Below are positions 53,920 through 61,987 of a stretch of 64,000 nucleotides of DNA, in pieces. Numbering within the stretch: position 1 is the stretch's first letter; the number at the start of each line of letters is the position of its first letter. The stretch comes from Mucilaginibacter flavus. Its GTDB lineage: Bacteria; Bacteroidota; Bacteroidia; Sphingobacteriales; Sphingobacteriaceae. The stretch is from assembly GCF_030409315.1 (NCBI RefSeq), contig NZ_JAUFPS010000041.1, positions 372,001-436,000 on the forward strand, in the 5' to 3' direction. The translations under genes and the position numbers were made by a program. The notes below the pieces were generated by a model. That model searched no databases. It was not told the DNA's origin and worked only from the letters and a program-made list of their open reading frames with translations.

Positions 53920-55353
53920 ATGCGATATTTTAAATTTATATTTTTTAGTTTGATTGCCGTGCAGGCCATTAATGCGCAGGCGCAAACAGATTCTGTTCTT
54001 TCCATAAGGCAATGCGTTGACATCGCCATAAAAAACAACCTCGACGTAAAGAAAAGCGAACTACAGATGGAACGTCTTGAGGTTGGCTACCAACAAGCCA
54101 AGGAATATTTACTGCCAACCATAAACGGCGCGGTTAACCACGGTATTAACAACGGGCGTAACATTAACCCTTTTACCAACAGCTATGTTACCCAGTCGCT
54201 TACTTATGGTAACTATAGCCTTAATGGTAACCTTACCTTGTTTAGCGGGATGCAAAACTTAAATAACATTAAGCAAACATCACTTTCATACCAGGCAGGC
54301 AAAATGGACTTTCAGCAAGCTAAAGATCAAATTACCATTAACGTAATTACGGCTTATTTGCAGGTGCTGGATAATGCCGAATTGCTCGGCCAGGTTGCCA
54401 ACCAGTTAGATGTATCAAAAAAACAAGTTGAACGCCTGGATATATTGGAAAAAGAGGGCGCCAATAAGCTGCCATCTGATCTGTATGATTTAAAAGGTAC
54501 TTACGGCGATAACCAGTTGAACTTAGTATCGGCTAAAAATGCCTTAGAGGTTTCAAAACTTAACCTGATGCAGATGCTGAATATCCCGTACAATAAAAGC
54601 CTCAAACTGGAGCCTTTATCCGTACAGGACGTATCCACGCAGACAGGCGCGAGCTCTGATCAGGTATATGACGCCGCGTTGCAACAACTTGCCTATATTA
54701 AAGCTGCCGAGCTAAGAAGCAAAAGCGCCGAAAAGGGCGTTAAAGTGGCGCAGGGAGCTTTATTGCCTACGCTTTCATTGGGTGCCGGTATTTTCACCAA
54801 CTATTCCAGCGCTGCGCAAAGTTCAAAGTTTATTGATTCAACCACGGTGAACACCGGCTCTTTTGTAAACGGAGCTGGCGGTACTAAACAGGCTGTTTAT
54901 GCTACACAGGCTAATTACAGCAACCATACCATTGGCTACTATGATCAGTTTAAAAACAACTACAGCACACAGGTTAGTTTAAACCTGCAGATTCCTATTC
55001 TTAATTATTTCCAAAACCGCAATAAGGTAAAATTGGCAAAAATTAACCTCGAAGAAGCAAAATATGTAGAAAACAATACCAAGATAGTTTTAAAGCAAAA
55101 TGTTGAACAGGCCTATCTTAACATGACATCGGCCTATGAGCGCTACACTGTTTTGCTTGAACAGGTAAAAGCTTACGGCGAATCTTTCAGGATTGCTGAA
55201 ATTCGTTTCAACAACGGCGTTTTAACTTCTTATGATTTCGTTTTAGCTAAAAACAACCTGGATAGATCGAAGATTAACATGATTAACGCACGTTATGATT
55301 GCTACATCTACAACAAAATATTAGATTACTACCAGGGAAAACTTACATTATAA
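53920..55353 (+). CDS. TolC-family outer membrane efflux protein
   Basis: 477 residues with signal peptide MRYFKFIFFSLIAVQAINAQ. Two OEP repeats (about 25-235 and 255-470) give the alpha-barrel tunnel and the outer-membrane beta-barrel. Typical elements are SIRQCVDIAIKNNLDVKKSE at the start, LTLFSGMQNLNNIK, and in the second half LNLQIPILNYFQNRNKVKLA followed by a long helix with Gln/Asn/Glu. It should form the outer-membrane exit of a tripartite complex with the adaptor of unit D. It is the only outer-membrane channel of the cluster. Confidence 0.95.
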   Translation: MRYFKFIFFSLIAVQAINAQAQTDSVLSIRQCVDIAIKNNLDVKKSELQMERLEVGYQQAKEYLLPTINGAVNHGINNGRNINPFTNSYVTQSLTYGNYSLNGNLTLFSGMQNLNNIKQTSLSYQAGKMDFQQAKDQITINVITAYLQVLDNAELLGQVANQLDVSKKQVERLDILEKEGANKLPSDLYDLKGTYGDNQLNLVSAKNALEVSKLNLMQMLNIPYNKSLKLEPLSVQDVSTQTGASSDQVYDAALQQLAYIKAAELRSKSAEKGVKVAQGALLPTLSLGAGIFTNYSSAAQSSKFIDSTTVNTGSFVNGAGGTKQAVYATQANYSNHTIGYYDQFKNNYSTQVSLNLQIPILNYFQNRNKVKLAKINLEEAKYVENNTKIVLKQNVEQAYLNMTSAYERYTVLLEQVKAYGESFRIAEIRFNNGVLTSYDFVLAKNNLDRSKINMINARYDCYIYNKILDYYQGKLTL

Positions 55354-55415
55354 CGGTTGCCAAATATTGGGGATCGGTAAAAAGAGATTAAATTTATCCC
55401 AGCAATTTGATCGTT

Positions 55416-55469
55416 GATATCCGGCTTTATATTTTCTACCGCTAAAGGCAGGAAATATAGACCGGATAT
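55416..55469 (+). other. Long imperfect hairpin after the TolC gene
   Basis: ATATCCGG (55417-55424) plus TATATTT (55428-55434) face AAATATA (55453-55459) plus CCGGATAT (55462-55469). Two stacked stems without a T-run; it may protect the mRNA end or slow transcription. Confidence 0.6.
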
Positions 55470-55538
55470 TCCTAATTTAGCGCTGGCCTTAACCTCATCA
55501 TCTAAAGCGTTAAGGTCGATTTACAAACTTAAACACCT

Positions 55539-56147
55539 ATGAAAATGAAAAAAACAATTTTACTTTCTTTAGCTATTTTACTGGTATCGGCAGGGCTTGC
55601 GTCTGCCCAGGTTATTCCAAGTTTTTCTTTTGGGGCCAAAGCGGGGCTTAATTATTCAACTTTTCCGTCAAATGGATTATATAACAATGATAACAAAGCA
55701 GGCTATTTGGCCGGTGTTTGGGCGAGAGTAGGCGGGCTTGGTTTTAATTTTCAACCAGAGCTTTACTATACTTCAAAAAACATCGACATTAAAGATGAAG
55801 CCGGAAATACCAACAAAGCAAAATTTACCAGTGTTGATTTACCGCTATTGGTTGGTGGTAAAATTGGAGCCTTTGGTTTAGGCGGTCGGTTTTATGGCGG
55901 TCCAGTTTTTTCATTCTCTGTAAATAAAGATCAGAGTTTATCGGGCGCTACAAAAGAGGCGGTAAATTTGAATTACAAAGACGCCAATTACGGCATACAA
56001 CTTGGCGCTGGTCTTGATATCAGAGATTTTTCTGTCGATCTGCGTTACGAAGGTGGTTTAAACAAAATTGGTTACGGGCCGGATAATTCTCATACCAGGG
56101 TAAGCCTTTTCAGCCTGTCATTAGCTTACAAGATATTTTCTCTGTAA
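55539..56147 (+). CDS. Outer membrane beta-barrel protein (porin-like, OMP_b-brl_2 type)
   Basis: 202 residues with signal peptide MKMKKTILLSLAILLVSAGL ending ASAQ. The mature part alternates polar and hydrophobic residues in strands (FSFGAKAGLNYSTF, AGVWARVGGLGFNFQPELYY, SVDLPLLVGGKIG, YGIQLGAGLDI, FSVDLRYEGGL, RVSLFSLSLAYKIFSL), ending in the C-terminal aromatic/hydrophobic signal of outer-membrane barrels. Fits the Bacteroidota PorT/OMP_b-brl_2 families. No known substrate; separated from the TolC gene by a hairpin. Confidence 0.88.
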   Translation: MKMKKTILLSLAILLVSAGLASAQVIPSFSFGAKAGLNYSTFPSNGLYNNDNKAGYLAGVWARVGGLGFNFQPELYYTSKNIDIKDEAGNTNKAKFTSVDLPLLVGGKIGAFGLGGRFYGGPVFSFSVNKDQSLSGATKEAVNLNYKDANYGIQLGAGLDIRDFSVDLRYEGGLNKIGYGPDNSHTRVSLFSLSLAYKIFSL

Positions 56148-56170
56148 GCTAATAGCCTCCAAAAAAGATC

Positions 56171-56204
56171 AAAAGACCTGTCGTAAATGGCGGGTCTTTT
56201 TTGT
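56171..56204 (+). terminator. Intrinsic terminator after the beta-barrel gene
   Basis: AAAAGACC (56171-56178) pairs with GGTCTTTT (56193-56200), with extra internal pairing, followed by TTG. Confidence 0.8.
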
Positions 56205-56391
56205 TGGCATGTATTTTTATTTTGATATGATTCGGGCAGCAAAGGAGAGGATGTATCGTATCAATAATTGTTTTTTTTGTATTATAAATTCAAGCTAAAT
56301 CGGCATAATAGTATTATACTTATTGTATTTAGTACACCTATATTTATCTACCATTTGTATTACTGCAAATACCTGGATAAGGTGTACCATT

Positions 56392-58203
56392 ATGTTTAAA
56401 AATTTTAAACCAACCGCCAGCGTTGTTACTCATATTGCCGGCATTTTTTTTCTGTTGATACTAATTAGGCCATGCGCGGCCCAGGTAAAAGATACTGCAT
56501 CAAACCAGATACGGTTAAACCAGGTAGGCTTTTATCCTAATGGCATAAAAACAGCAGTAGTTTTAACAGGGAGCCCGGCCGTATTTACCATCCAAAATAC
56601 TAAAAAGCAAGTTGTTTTCACCGGCAATTTAAAGGAATCTGTTAAACCTGCATTTTCTGGAAAAACAACTTACATAGCCAATTTTACAGCGCTACAAAAA
56701 GCAGGCGAATATAAATTATATATAAAGGGGCTGGGTTACTCATATCCGTTTTCTATCAAAGAGAATATTCATCAAAAATTAGCCGCCGGCCTTATTAAGG
56801 CTTATTATTTTATGCGGGCATCTACACCGATTACTGCAAAATACGCAGGCAAGTGGGCCAGGACCGAAGGACACCCCGATACAAGCGTTTTAATCCATCC
56901 GTCTGCCGCGAGCGATAAAAGGCCTGCCGGTACTATTATATCGTCCCCACGGGGCTGGTATGATGCCGGCGACTACAACAAATATGTAGTTAACAGCGGC
57001 ATCAGCACCAGCACATTGCTTTCGTTATACGAGGATTTTCCGGATTACATGAAATCAGTAAAACTTAATATTCCGGAGAGCGGAAATGGCCTGCCCGATT
57101 TACTGAATGAAGTCTTATGGAATTTACGGTGGATGCTTACCATGCAGGACCCTAATGACGGCGGCGTATATCATAAATTAACCAACGCCGCATTTGATAA
57201 ATTTGAAATGCCGGACAAAGATAAAACGCCAAGATACGTTGTGCAAAAAGGAACTGCCGCGGCCTTGGATTTCGCGGCGGTAATGGCGCAGGCGTCCCGA
57301 ATTTTTAAACAATTTCCGCAACAAACACCAGGCCTGGCCGATTCTTGTTTAAAGGCCTCCAAAAATGCCTGGAAGTGGGCTGTTGAAAATCCTAAAGTGG
57401 CATATCGGCAGGAAGAAAATAACAGGAAGTTTAGTCCACCGGTAACAACGGGAGGTTATGGCGACTACAATTTTACAGATGAATTTATCTGGGTCGCGAG
57501 CGAATTATTTGTGACCACTCACGATGCGGATTATTTAAAGCATATCAACCTTTTACCCGATGACAAAATGCCGGTACCAACCTGGGGGCAGGTAAAACTT
57601 TTGGGTTATTATACTTTGCTTAAAAATGAGAATCAGGCAGATGTTAAAGCCGTTGCCGATTTGCCGGAAATAAAGAAACGACTATTAGCCGCAGCTGATG
57701 AGCTGATCAATGGGGTAGAGGACAATGCCTGGCAAACCGCTATGACATTATCTGTAAAGCATTTTGGCTGGGGAAGTAATTCCGAGGCGGCTAATGAAGG
57801 GGTAATGCTGCTACAGGCCTATAATTTAACACACAATAAAAAATACCTCGATAACGCCCTTGCCAATCTTGATTACCTTTTAGGGAGAAACGCTGCCGGG
57901 TACGCTTACGTTACCGGTTATGGTAGTAAAACACCTATGCACCCGCACCATCGTCCGTCGGCAAGTGATGGTATTGTTGATCCTGTTCCGGGTTTGTTGG
58001 TAGGTGGCCCTAATCCTGGTATGCAAGATGGCATCAAAGTACCTTCGAAAGTGCCGGATGAAGCTTATATTGATGATACAAGAGCCTATGCCGCTAATGA
58101 AATAACCATCAACTGGAACGCCCCGATAGCTTACTTAGCCAATGCTATAGAAGCTTTGCAGCTACAACTTCAACATACTTCAAATTCAAAACCGACAAAA
58201 TAA
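56392..58203 (+). CDS. Glycoside hydrolase family 9 (endoglucanase-like), secreted
   Basis: 603 residues with an N-terminal hydrophobic segment (VVTHIAGIFFLLILIRPCAAQ). An N-terminal Ig-like CelD_N domain (IRLNQVGFYPNGIKTAVV onward) is followed by the alpha6 barrel of GH9. Catalytic features: the Asp pair in GWYDAGDYNKY near 186-196, the His/Arg motif HPHHRPS near 516-522 and the acid Glu in NEITINWNAPIAY near 569. Members cleave beta-1,4-glucans such as cellulose or mixed-linkage glucans. The ATG at 56392 is chosen; the upstream open part lacks a signal. It lies 30 bp before the GH3 gene, likely one operon. Confidence 0.93.
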   Translation: MFKNFKPTASVVTHIAGIFFLLILIRPCAAQVKDTASNQIRLNQVGFYPNGIKTAVVLTGSPAVFTIQNTKKQVVFTGNLKESVKPAFSGKTTYIANFTALQKAGEYKLYIKGLGYSYPFSIKENIHQKLAAGLIKAYYFMRASTPITAKYAGKWARTEGHPDTSVLIHPSAASDKRPAGTIISSPRGWYDAGDYNKYVVNSGISTSTLLSLYEDFPDYMKSVKLNIPESGNGLPDLLNEVLWNLRWMLTMQDPNDGGVYHKLTNAAFDKFEMPDKDKTPRYVVQKGTAAALDFAAVMAQASRIFKQFPQQTPGLADSCLKASKNAWKWAVENPKVAYRQEENNRKFSPPVTTGGYGDYNFTDEFIWVASELFVTTHDADYLKHINLLPDDKMPVPTWGQVKLLGYYTLLKNENQADVKAVADLPEIKKRLLAAADELINGVEDNAWQTAMTLSVKHFGWGSNSEAANEGVMLLQAYNLTHNKKYLDNALANLDYLLGRNAAGYAYVTGYGSKTPMHPHHRPSASDGIVDPVPGLLVGGPNPGMQDGIKVPSKVPDEAYIDDTRAYAANEITINWNAPIAYLANAIEALQLQLQHTSNSKPTK

Positions 58204-58233
58204 AATATCTCTCAAATTCAAATCAATCAACAA

Positions 58234-60516
58234 ATGCGAAAAATTTACATAACGGCAGCAAGTTTATTTTTGCTCCATGTAATTTCCCAACCGGTACAGG
58301 CTCAAACAAAACCGTCATCAACCGCTATTGATAAAAAAGTGGATGCCTTGATAGCTAAAATGACGCTGGAGGAAAAAGTAGGGCAAATGACCGAAGTTGC
58401 CTCTGATGTGGTATCCAAAACCAATGTACCTAATCACCAGCTCGATGCCGATAAATTGAAAGAGGCTATCATGAAATATCATGTGGGTTCTATCCTGAAT
58501 GTAAGCGGACATGCTTATGATCGCGCGCATTGGTATGAGGTGATCTCTACCATACAAAAAGCGGCAGACCAGGACCGCCTAAAAATCCCGGTTATTTATG
58601 GTATCGACGCTATTCATGGTGTAACTTATACCACCGGTAGTACACTGTTTCCGCAGGAGATAGCTATGGCAGCAACATTTAACCGTGATATAGCCCATAA
58701 GGCAGGGGAGATCACCGCGTATGAAACCCGAGCCAGTTATATCCCCTGGAATTATTCGCCGGTATTGGATTTAGGTAAATCACCATTGTGGCCACGTATC
58801 TATGAAACTTTTGGCGAAGATCCTTACCTGGTTAAAACCATGGGAGCAGCCATTATAAAAGGCTACCAGGGTAACAATGTTGGCGATAAATATCACGTTG
58901 CCGCCTGTATGAAACATTACCTGGGTTACAGCTTTCCGTTGAGCGGGAAAGACCGTACGCCTGCCTGGATTCCGGATCGTTATATGCGCGAGTACTTTTT
59001 ACCTTCGTTTACCGAGGCTGTAAAGGCCGGTGCCAAAACATTGATGATCAACTCGGGCGAGATTAACGGGGTACCAGTACACGCCAGCAAATACCTGCTT
59101 ACCGATGTACTGCGTGGCGAACTTCATTTTGAGGGTGTAGCTGTAACCGATTGGCGCGATATTCAGTATCTGCATGACCGTCACCATATAGCCGCAACCC
59201 AAAAAGACGCCGTGATGATTGCCGTGAACGCGGGTGTTGACATGAGCATGGTGCCTTATGATTATACCTTTTTTACCTATCTGGTTGAATTGGTTAAAGA
59301 AGGTAAAGTGCCGATGAGTCGCATCAATGAAGCCGTGCACCGCATTTTGAAAGTAAAATACGAGCTGAATTTATTTGACCGCCCGGTTGGTAATCCGGAA
59401 GATTATCCAAAATTCGGATCGGAAGAATACCGCCAGGTAAGTGTACAGGCGGCCAATGAAGCCATTACCTTACTTAAAAACAATAACCATATCCTGCCGC
59501 TTAAAAAAGATATGAAGGTACTGGTAACCGGCCCTACGGCTAATACCATGCGTTCATTAGATGGTGGGTGGAGCTATACGTGGCAAGGTGATGAGTCGGA
59601 TAAATTCGCGGCCGGCAAAAACACCATTTTGGAGGCAGTGCAACAAAAAATTGGTAAGGATAATGTAAGCTATGAAGCCGGTGCCGCATTTGATAGCCTT
59701 CAAAATATAGATGAAACCATCAAAGCCGCTAAAAAAGCTGATGCGATAGTACTTTGCCTTGGAGAATTATCCTATACCGAAAACGTAGGTAATATTGATG
59801 ATTTGAATTTACCGGCTGCCCAGATTCAGTTAGCGCAAGCTTTGGCAAAAACTGGTAAACCGATAATATTAGTACTTGCAGAAGGCCGGCCACGTGTTGT
59901 TACTGATGCCGAAAGCCTGTCTGCCGCTACCGTAATGGCTTATTTGCCCGGCAATGAAGGTGGAGATGCTATTGCCGGTGTTTTATTTGGCGATGTAAAT
60001 CCATCTGGCAGGCTGCCAGTTACCTATCCTCGTTATACCAACGCGTTAAACAATTACTACCGTAAAAATTTGGAGAACGGTAATTCTGATGATAAACATG
60101 GCTACAATCCGCTGTATGAATTTGGCTATGGTTTAAGCTATACCACTTTCAGCTACAATAACCTGCACATCAGCAAGCCCCAATTAAAGGATAATGAAGT
60201 TTTAACAGTTACTGTTGATGTTAAAAATACCGGGGCGATTGAAGGTAAAGAATCGGTTTTATTGTACACCAGCCAATCATACGCCAGCATTTCGCCGGAT
60301 ACCAAACGGCTGAGGGCTTACGATAAAATTTTATTAAAACCAGGCGAAACAAAAACGGTAAGCTTTAAGATTACGCCAAAAGACCTAGCGTTTGTAAATG
60401 ATATAAGCAAAACAGTTACCGAAGCCGGAGAATTTAAAATCCAGGTAGGCGACCAAACCCAAACGTTTAACTATGTATCTGCTTTAAGCGCTCCTTCAAG
60501 AACAGGAAAGTTGTAA
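58234..60516 (+). CDS. Glycoside hydrolase family 3 (beta-glucosidase-like), periplasmic
   Basis: 760 residues with signal peptide (MRKIYITAASLFLLHVIS, cut near VQAQ). Order: GH3 N-terminal TIM barrel (about 35-370) with IDAIHG and KHYLGY substrate residues and the nucleophile Asp in VAVTDWRD near 305; C-terminal alpha/beta domain (about 410-620) with the conserved GELSYTENVGNIDDLNLP loop near 508; and a fibronectin-III-like domain (about 640-735). It most resembles BglX-type exo-beta-glucosidases, which would finish oligosaccharides made by the GH9 enzyme. A terminator follows. Confidence 0.94.
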   Translation: MRKIYITAASLFLLHVISQPVQAQTKPSSTAIDKKVDALIAKMTLEEKVGQMTEVASDVVSKTNVPNHQLDADKLKEAIMKYHVGSILNVSGHAYDRAHWYEVISTIQKAADQDRLKIPVIYGIDAIHGVTYTTGSTLFPQEIAMAATFNRDIAHKAGEITAYETRASYIPWNYSPVLDLGKSPLWPRIYETFGEDPYLVKTMGAAIIKGYQGNNVGDKYHVAACMKHYLGYSFPLSGKDRTPAWIPDRYMREYFLPSFTEAVKAGAKTLMINSGEINGVPVHASKYLLTDVLRGELHFEGVAVTDWRDIQYLHDRHHIAATQKDAVMIAVNAGVDMSMVPYDYTFFTYLVELVKEGKVPMSRINEAVHRILKVKYELNLFDRPVGNPEDYPKFGSEEYRQVSVQAANEAITLLKNNNHILPLKKDMKVLVTGPTANTMRSLDGGWSYTWQGDESDKFAAGKNTILEAVQQKIGKDNVSYEAGAAFDSLQNIDETIKAAKKADAIVLCLGELSYTENVGNIDDLNLPAAQIQLAQALAKTGKPIILVLAEGRPRVVTDAESLSAATVMAYLPGNEGGDAIAGVLFGDVNPSGRLPVTYPRYTNALNNYYRKNLENGNSDDKHGYNPLYEFGYGLSYTTFSYNNLHISKPQLKDNEVLTVTVDVKNTGAIEGKESVLLYTSQSYASISPDTKRLRAYDKILLKPGETKTVSFKITPKDLAFVNDISKTVTEAGEFKIQVGDQTQTFNYVSALSAPSRTGKL

Positions 60517-60534
60517 TACCGTTAATATGCAAAC

Positions 60535-60570
60535 AAAAGCACCGTTATTAAAGATGACGGTGCTTTTGTT
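60535..60570 (+). terminator. Intrinsic terminator after GH3
   Basis: AAAAGCACCGT (60535-60545) pairs with ACGGTGCTTTT (60557-60567), followed by GTT. Confidence 0.85.
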
Positions 60571-60643
60571 ATGATAATAGGTGTTGTTTTTATAACCAAT
60601 TTTGCTTCTTACCTTTGCTGGCCAACTATTAATTATGCCGCAG

Positions 60644-61690
60644 ATGAAAAAGATTTTGTGCACAGGACTAATACTAATAACGTTTTGCTTGAATTTTTCC
60701 TGTTCAAAAAGTAATAGCCCTACTCAATCACCAATCAAAACACACCCGGTTGATACGCCGGTAACAATTGCCAAGGGGGCCGACGTGAGCTGGGTTACCG
60801 AAATGGAAGCAAAGGGGATTAAATTTTATGATAAAACCGGTACTCAAAAGGACTTGTTTGTATTACTAAAAAGTTTGGGGTTTAATTCCATCAGGCTGCG
60901 GGCATGGGTAAATCCAACAGATGGTTATTGTAACACTGCCGATCTGTTAACCAAAGCGATTCGCGCTCAAAAACAGGGCTTTAAAATCATGATTGATTTT
61001 CACTACAGCGACTATTGGGCTGACCCTGGCAAACAAACCAAACCCGCCGCCTGGGCCTCTCTTGATTTTGTAACACTTACAGCTACCTTGCATGATTACA
61101 CCAAAAGTGTGATGAGCACTTTAAAGGACAACGGCATAGCACCCACCTGGGTACAAATTGGCAACGAAACAAATGATGGAATGCTTTGGGAAGAGGGGAG
61201 GGCCTCAAAAAGCATGGCCAATTTTGCAGCATTAATTAAAAACGGTTATGCCGCGGTTAAGGAAGTTAGCCCCGCTACTAAAGTTATCATCCATATCTCT
61301 AACGGCTATGATAATGGTTTGTTTAGGTGGATGTTTGATGGCTTAAAAGCAAACGGCGCAAAATGGGATATTATAGGCATGTCTTTATACCCATCAAAAA
61401 CAAACTGGTCAACCCTTGATGCGCAATGCTTTACTAATATGAACGATATGGTTGGCCGTTATTCAACCCCTGTTATGGTGGTTGAAGTTGGGATGGAGGC
61501 AGGTGCACCTGCTGAATCAAAAGCTTTTCTTTCGGATATTATCAGTAAAGTAAAATCTGTTGACAGCGGGAGTGGTTTAGGTGTTTTTTATTGGGAGCCG
61601 GAGAGTTATAACAACTGGCAGGGTTATGCTTTAGGTGCTTTTGACACTACGGGTAAACCCACTAACGCTTTAGACGCATTTGCCGATTAA
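60644..61690 (+). CDS. Glycoside hydrolase family 53 (endo-beta-1,4-galactanase), lipoprotein
   Basis: 348 residues. Signal MKKILCTGLILITFCLNFSC with lipobox cysteine near residue 20, so probably surface or periplasmic and lipid-anchored. GH53 hallmarks: GADVSW near the start of the barrel, LGFNSIRLRAWVNP, IDFHYSDYWADPGKQTKPAAW, the acid/base Glu in VQIGNETNDGMLWEEG near 174, and the nucleophile Glu in VVEVGME near 281. It attacks the beta-1,4-galactan of pectin side chains (arabinogalactan I). An ATG at 60635 would add three residues. It has its own unit after the GH3 terminator. Confidence 0.93.
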   Translation: MKKILCTGLILITFCLNFSCSKSNSPTQSPIKTHPVDTPVTIAKGADVSWVTEMEAKGIKFYDKTGTQKDLFVLLKSLGFNSIRLRAWVNPTDGYCNTADLLTKAIRAQKQGFKIMIDFHYSDYWADPGKQTKPAAWASLDFVTLTATLHDYTKSVMSTLKDNGIAPTWVQIGNETNDGMLWEEGRASKSMANFAALIKNGYAAVKEVSPATKVIIHISNGYDNGLFRWMFDGLKANGAKWDIIGMSLYPSKTNWSTLDAQCFTNMNDMVGRYSTPVMVVEVGMEAGAPAESKAFLSDIISKVKSVDSGSGLGVFYWEPESYNNWQGYALGAFDTTGKPTNALDAFAD

Positions 61691-61987
61691 CGCTTTACTC
61701 TATACATGCTATTAATAGTAATGAGAACCAGTCCTGTGGGCCGTTTTTTTTGCAATCAAATACGTACTCAAGGCCGCTGGGCATAAAAATGATAATCACA
61801 ACAGGTATTTTAAGCTTAAAGCAAACTATTTTAACTGTGAAACCGTAAAAAGGGCATATTTTATTTGAGCCGTACAATGTTTAAAGCCGTATGATAATGG
61901 TTATAAATAGTTTACTTCTCATTTGGGAGTTAATTTTAACCTTTACCCCATTATCAAAAAAGCTAAAAACTAAAGATATTAAGGTTA
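61691..61987. other. Intergenic region before the Ig-repeat gene
   Basis: About 300 bp without a credible gene or operator. A T-rich tract (CCGTTTTTTTTGC, near 61740) may end the GH53 transcript; I see no clean stem for it. Confidence 0.5.
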
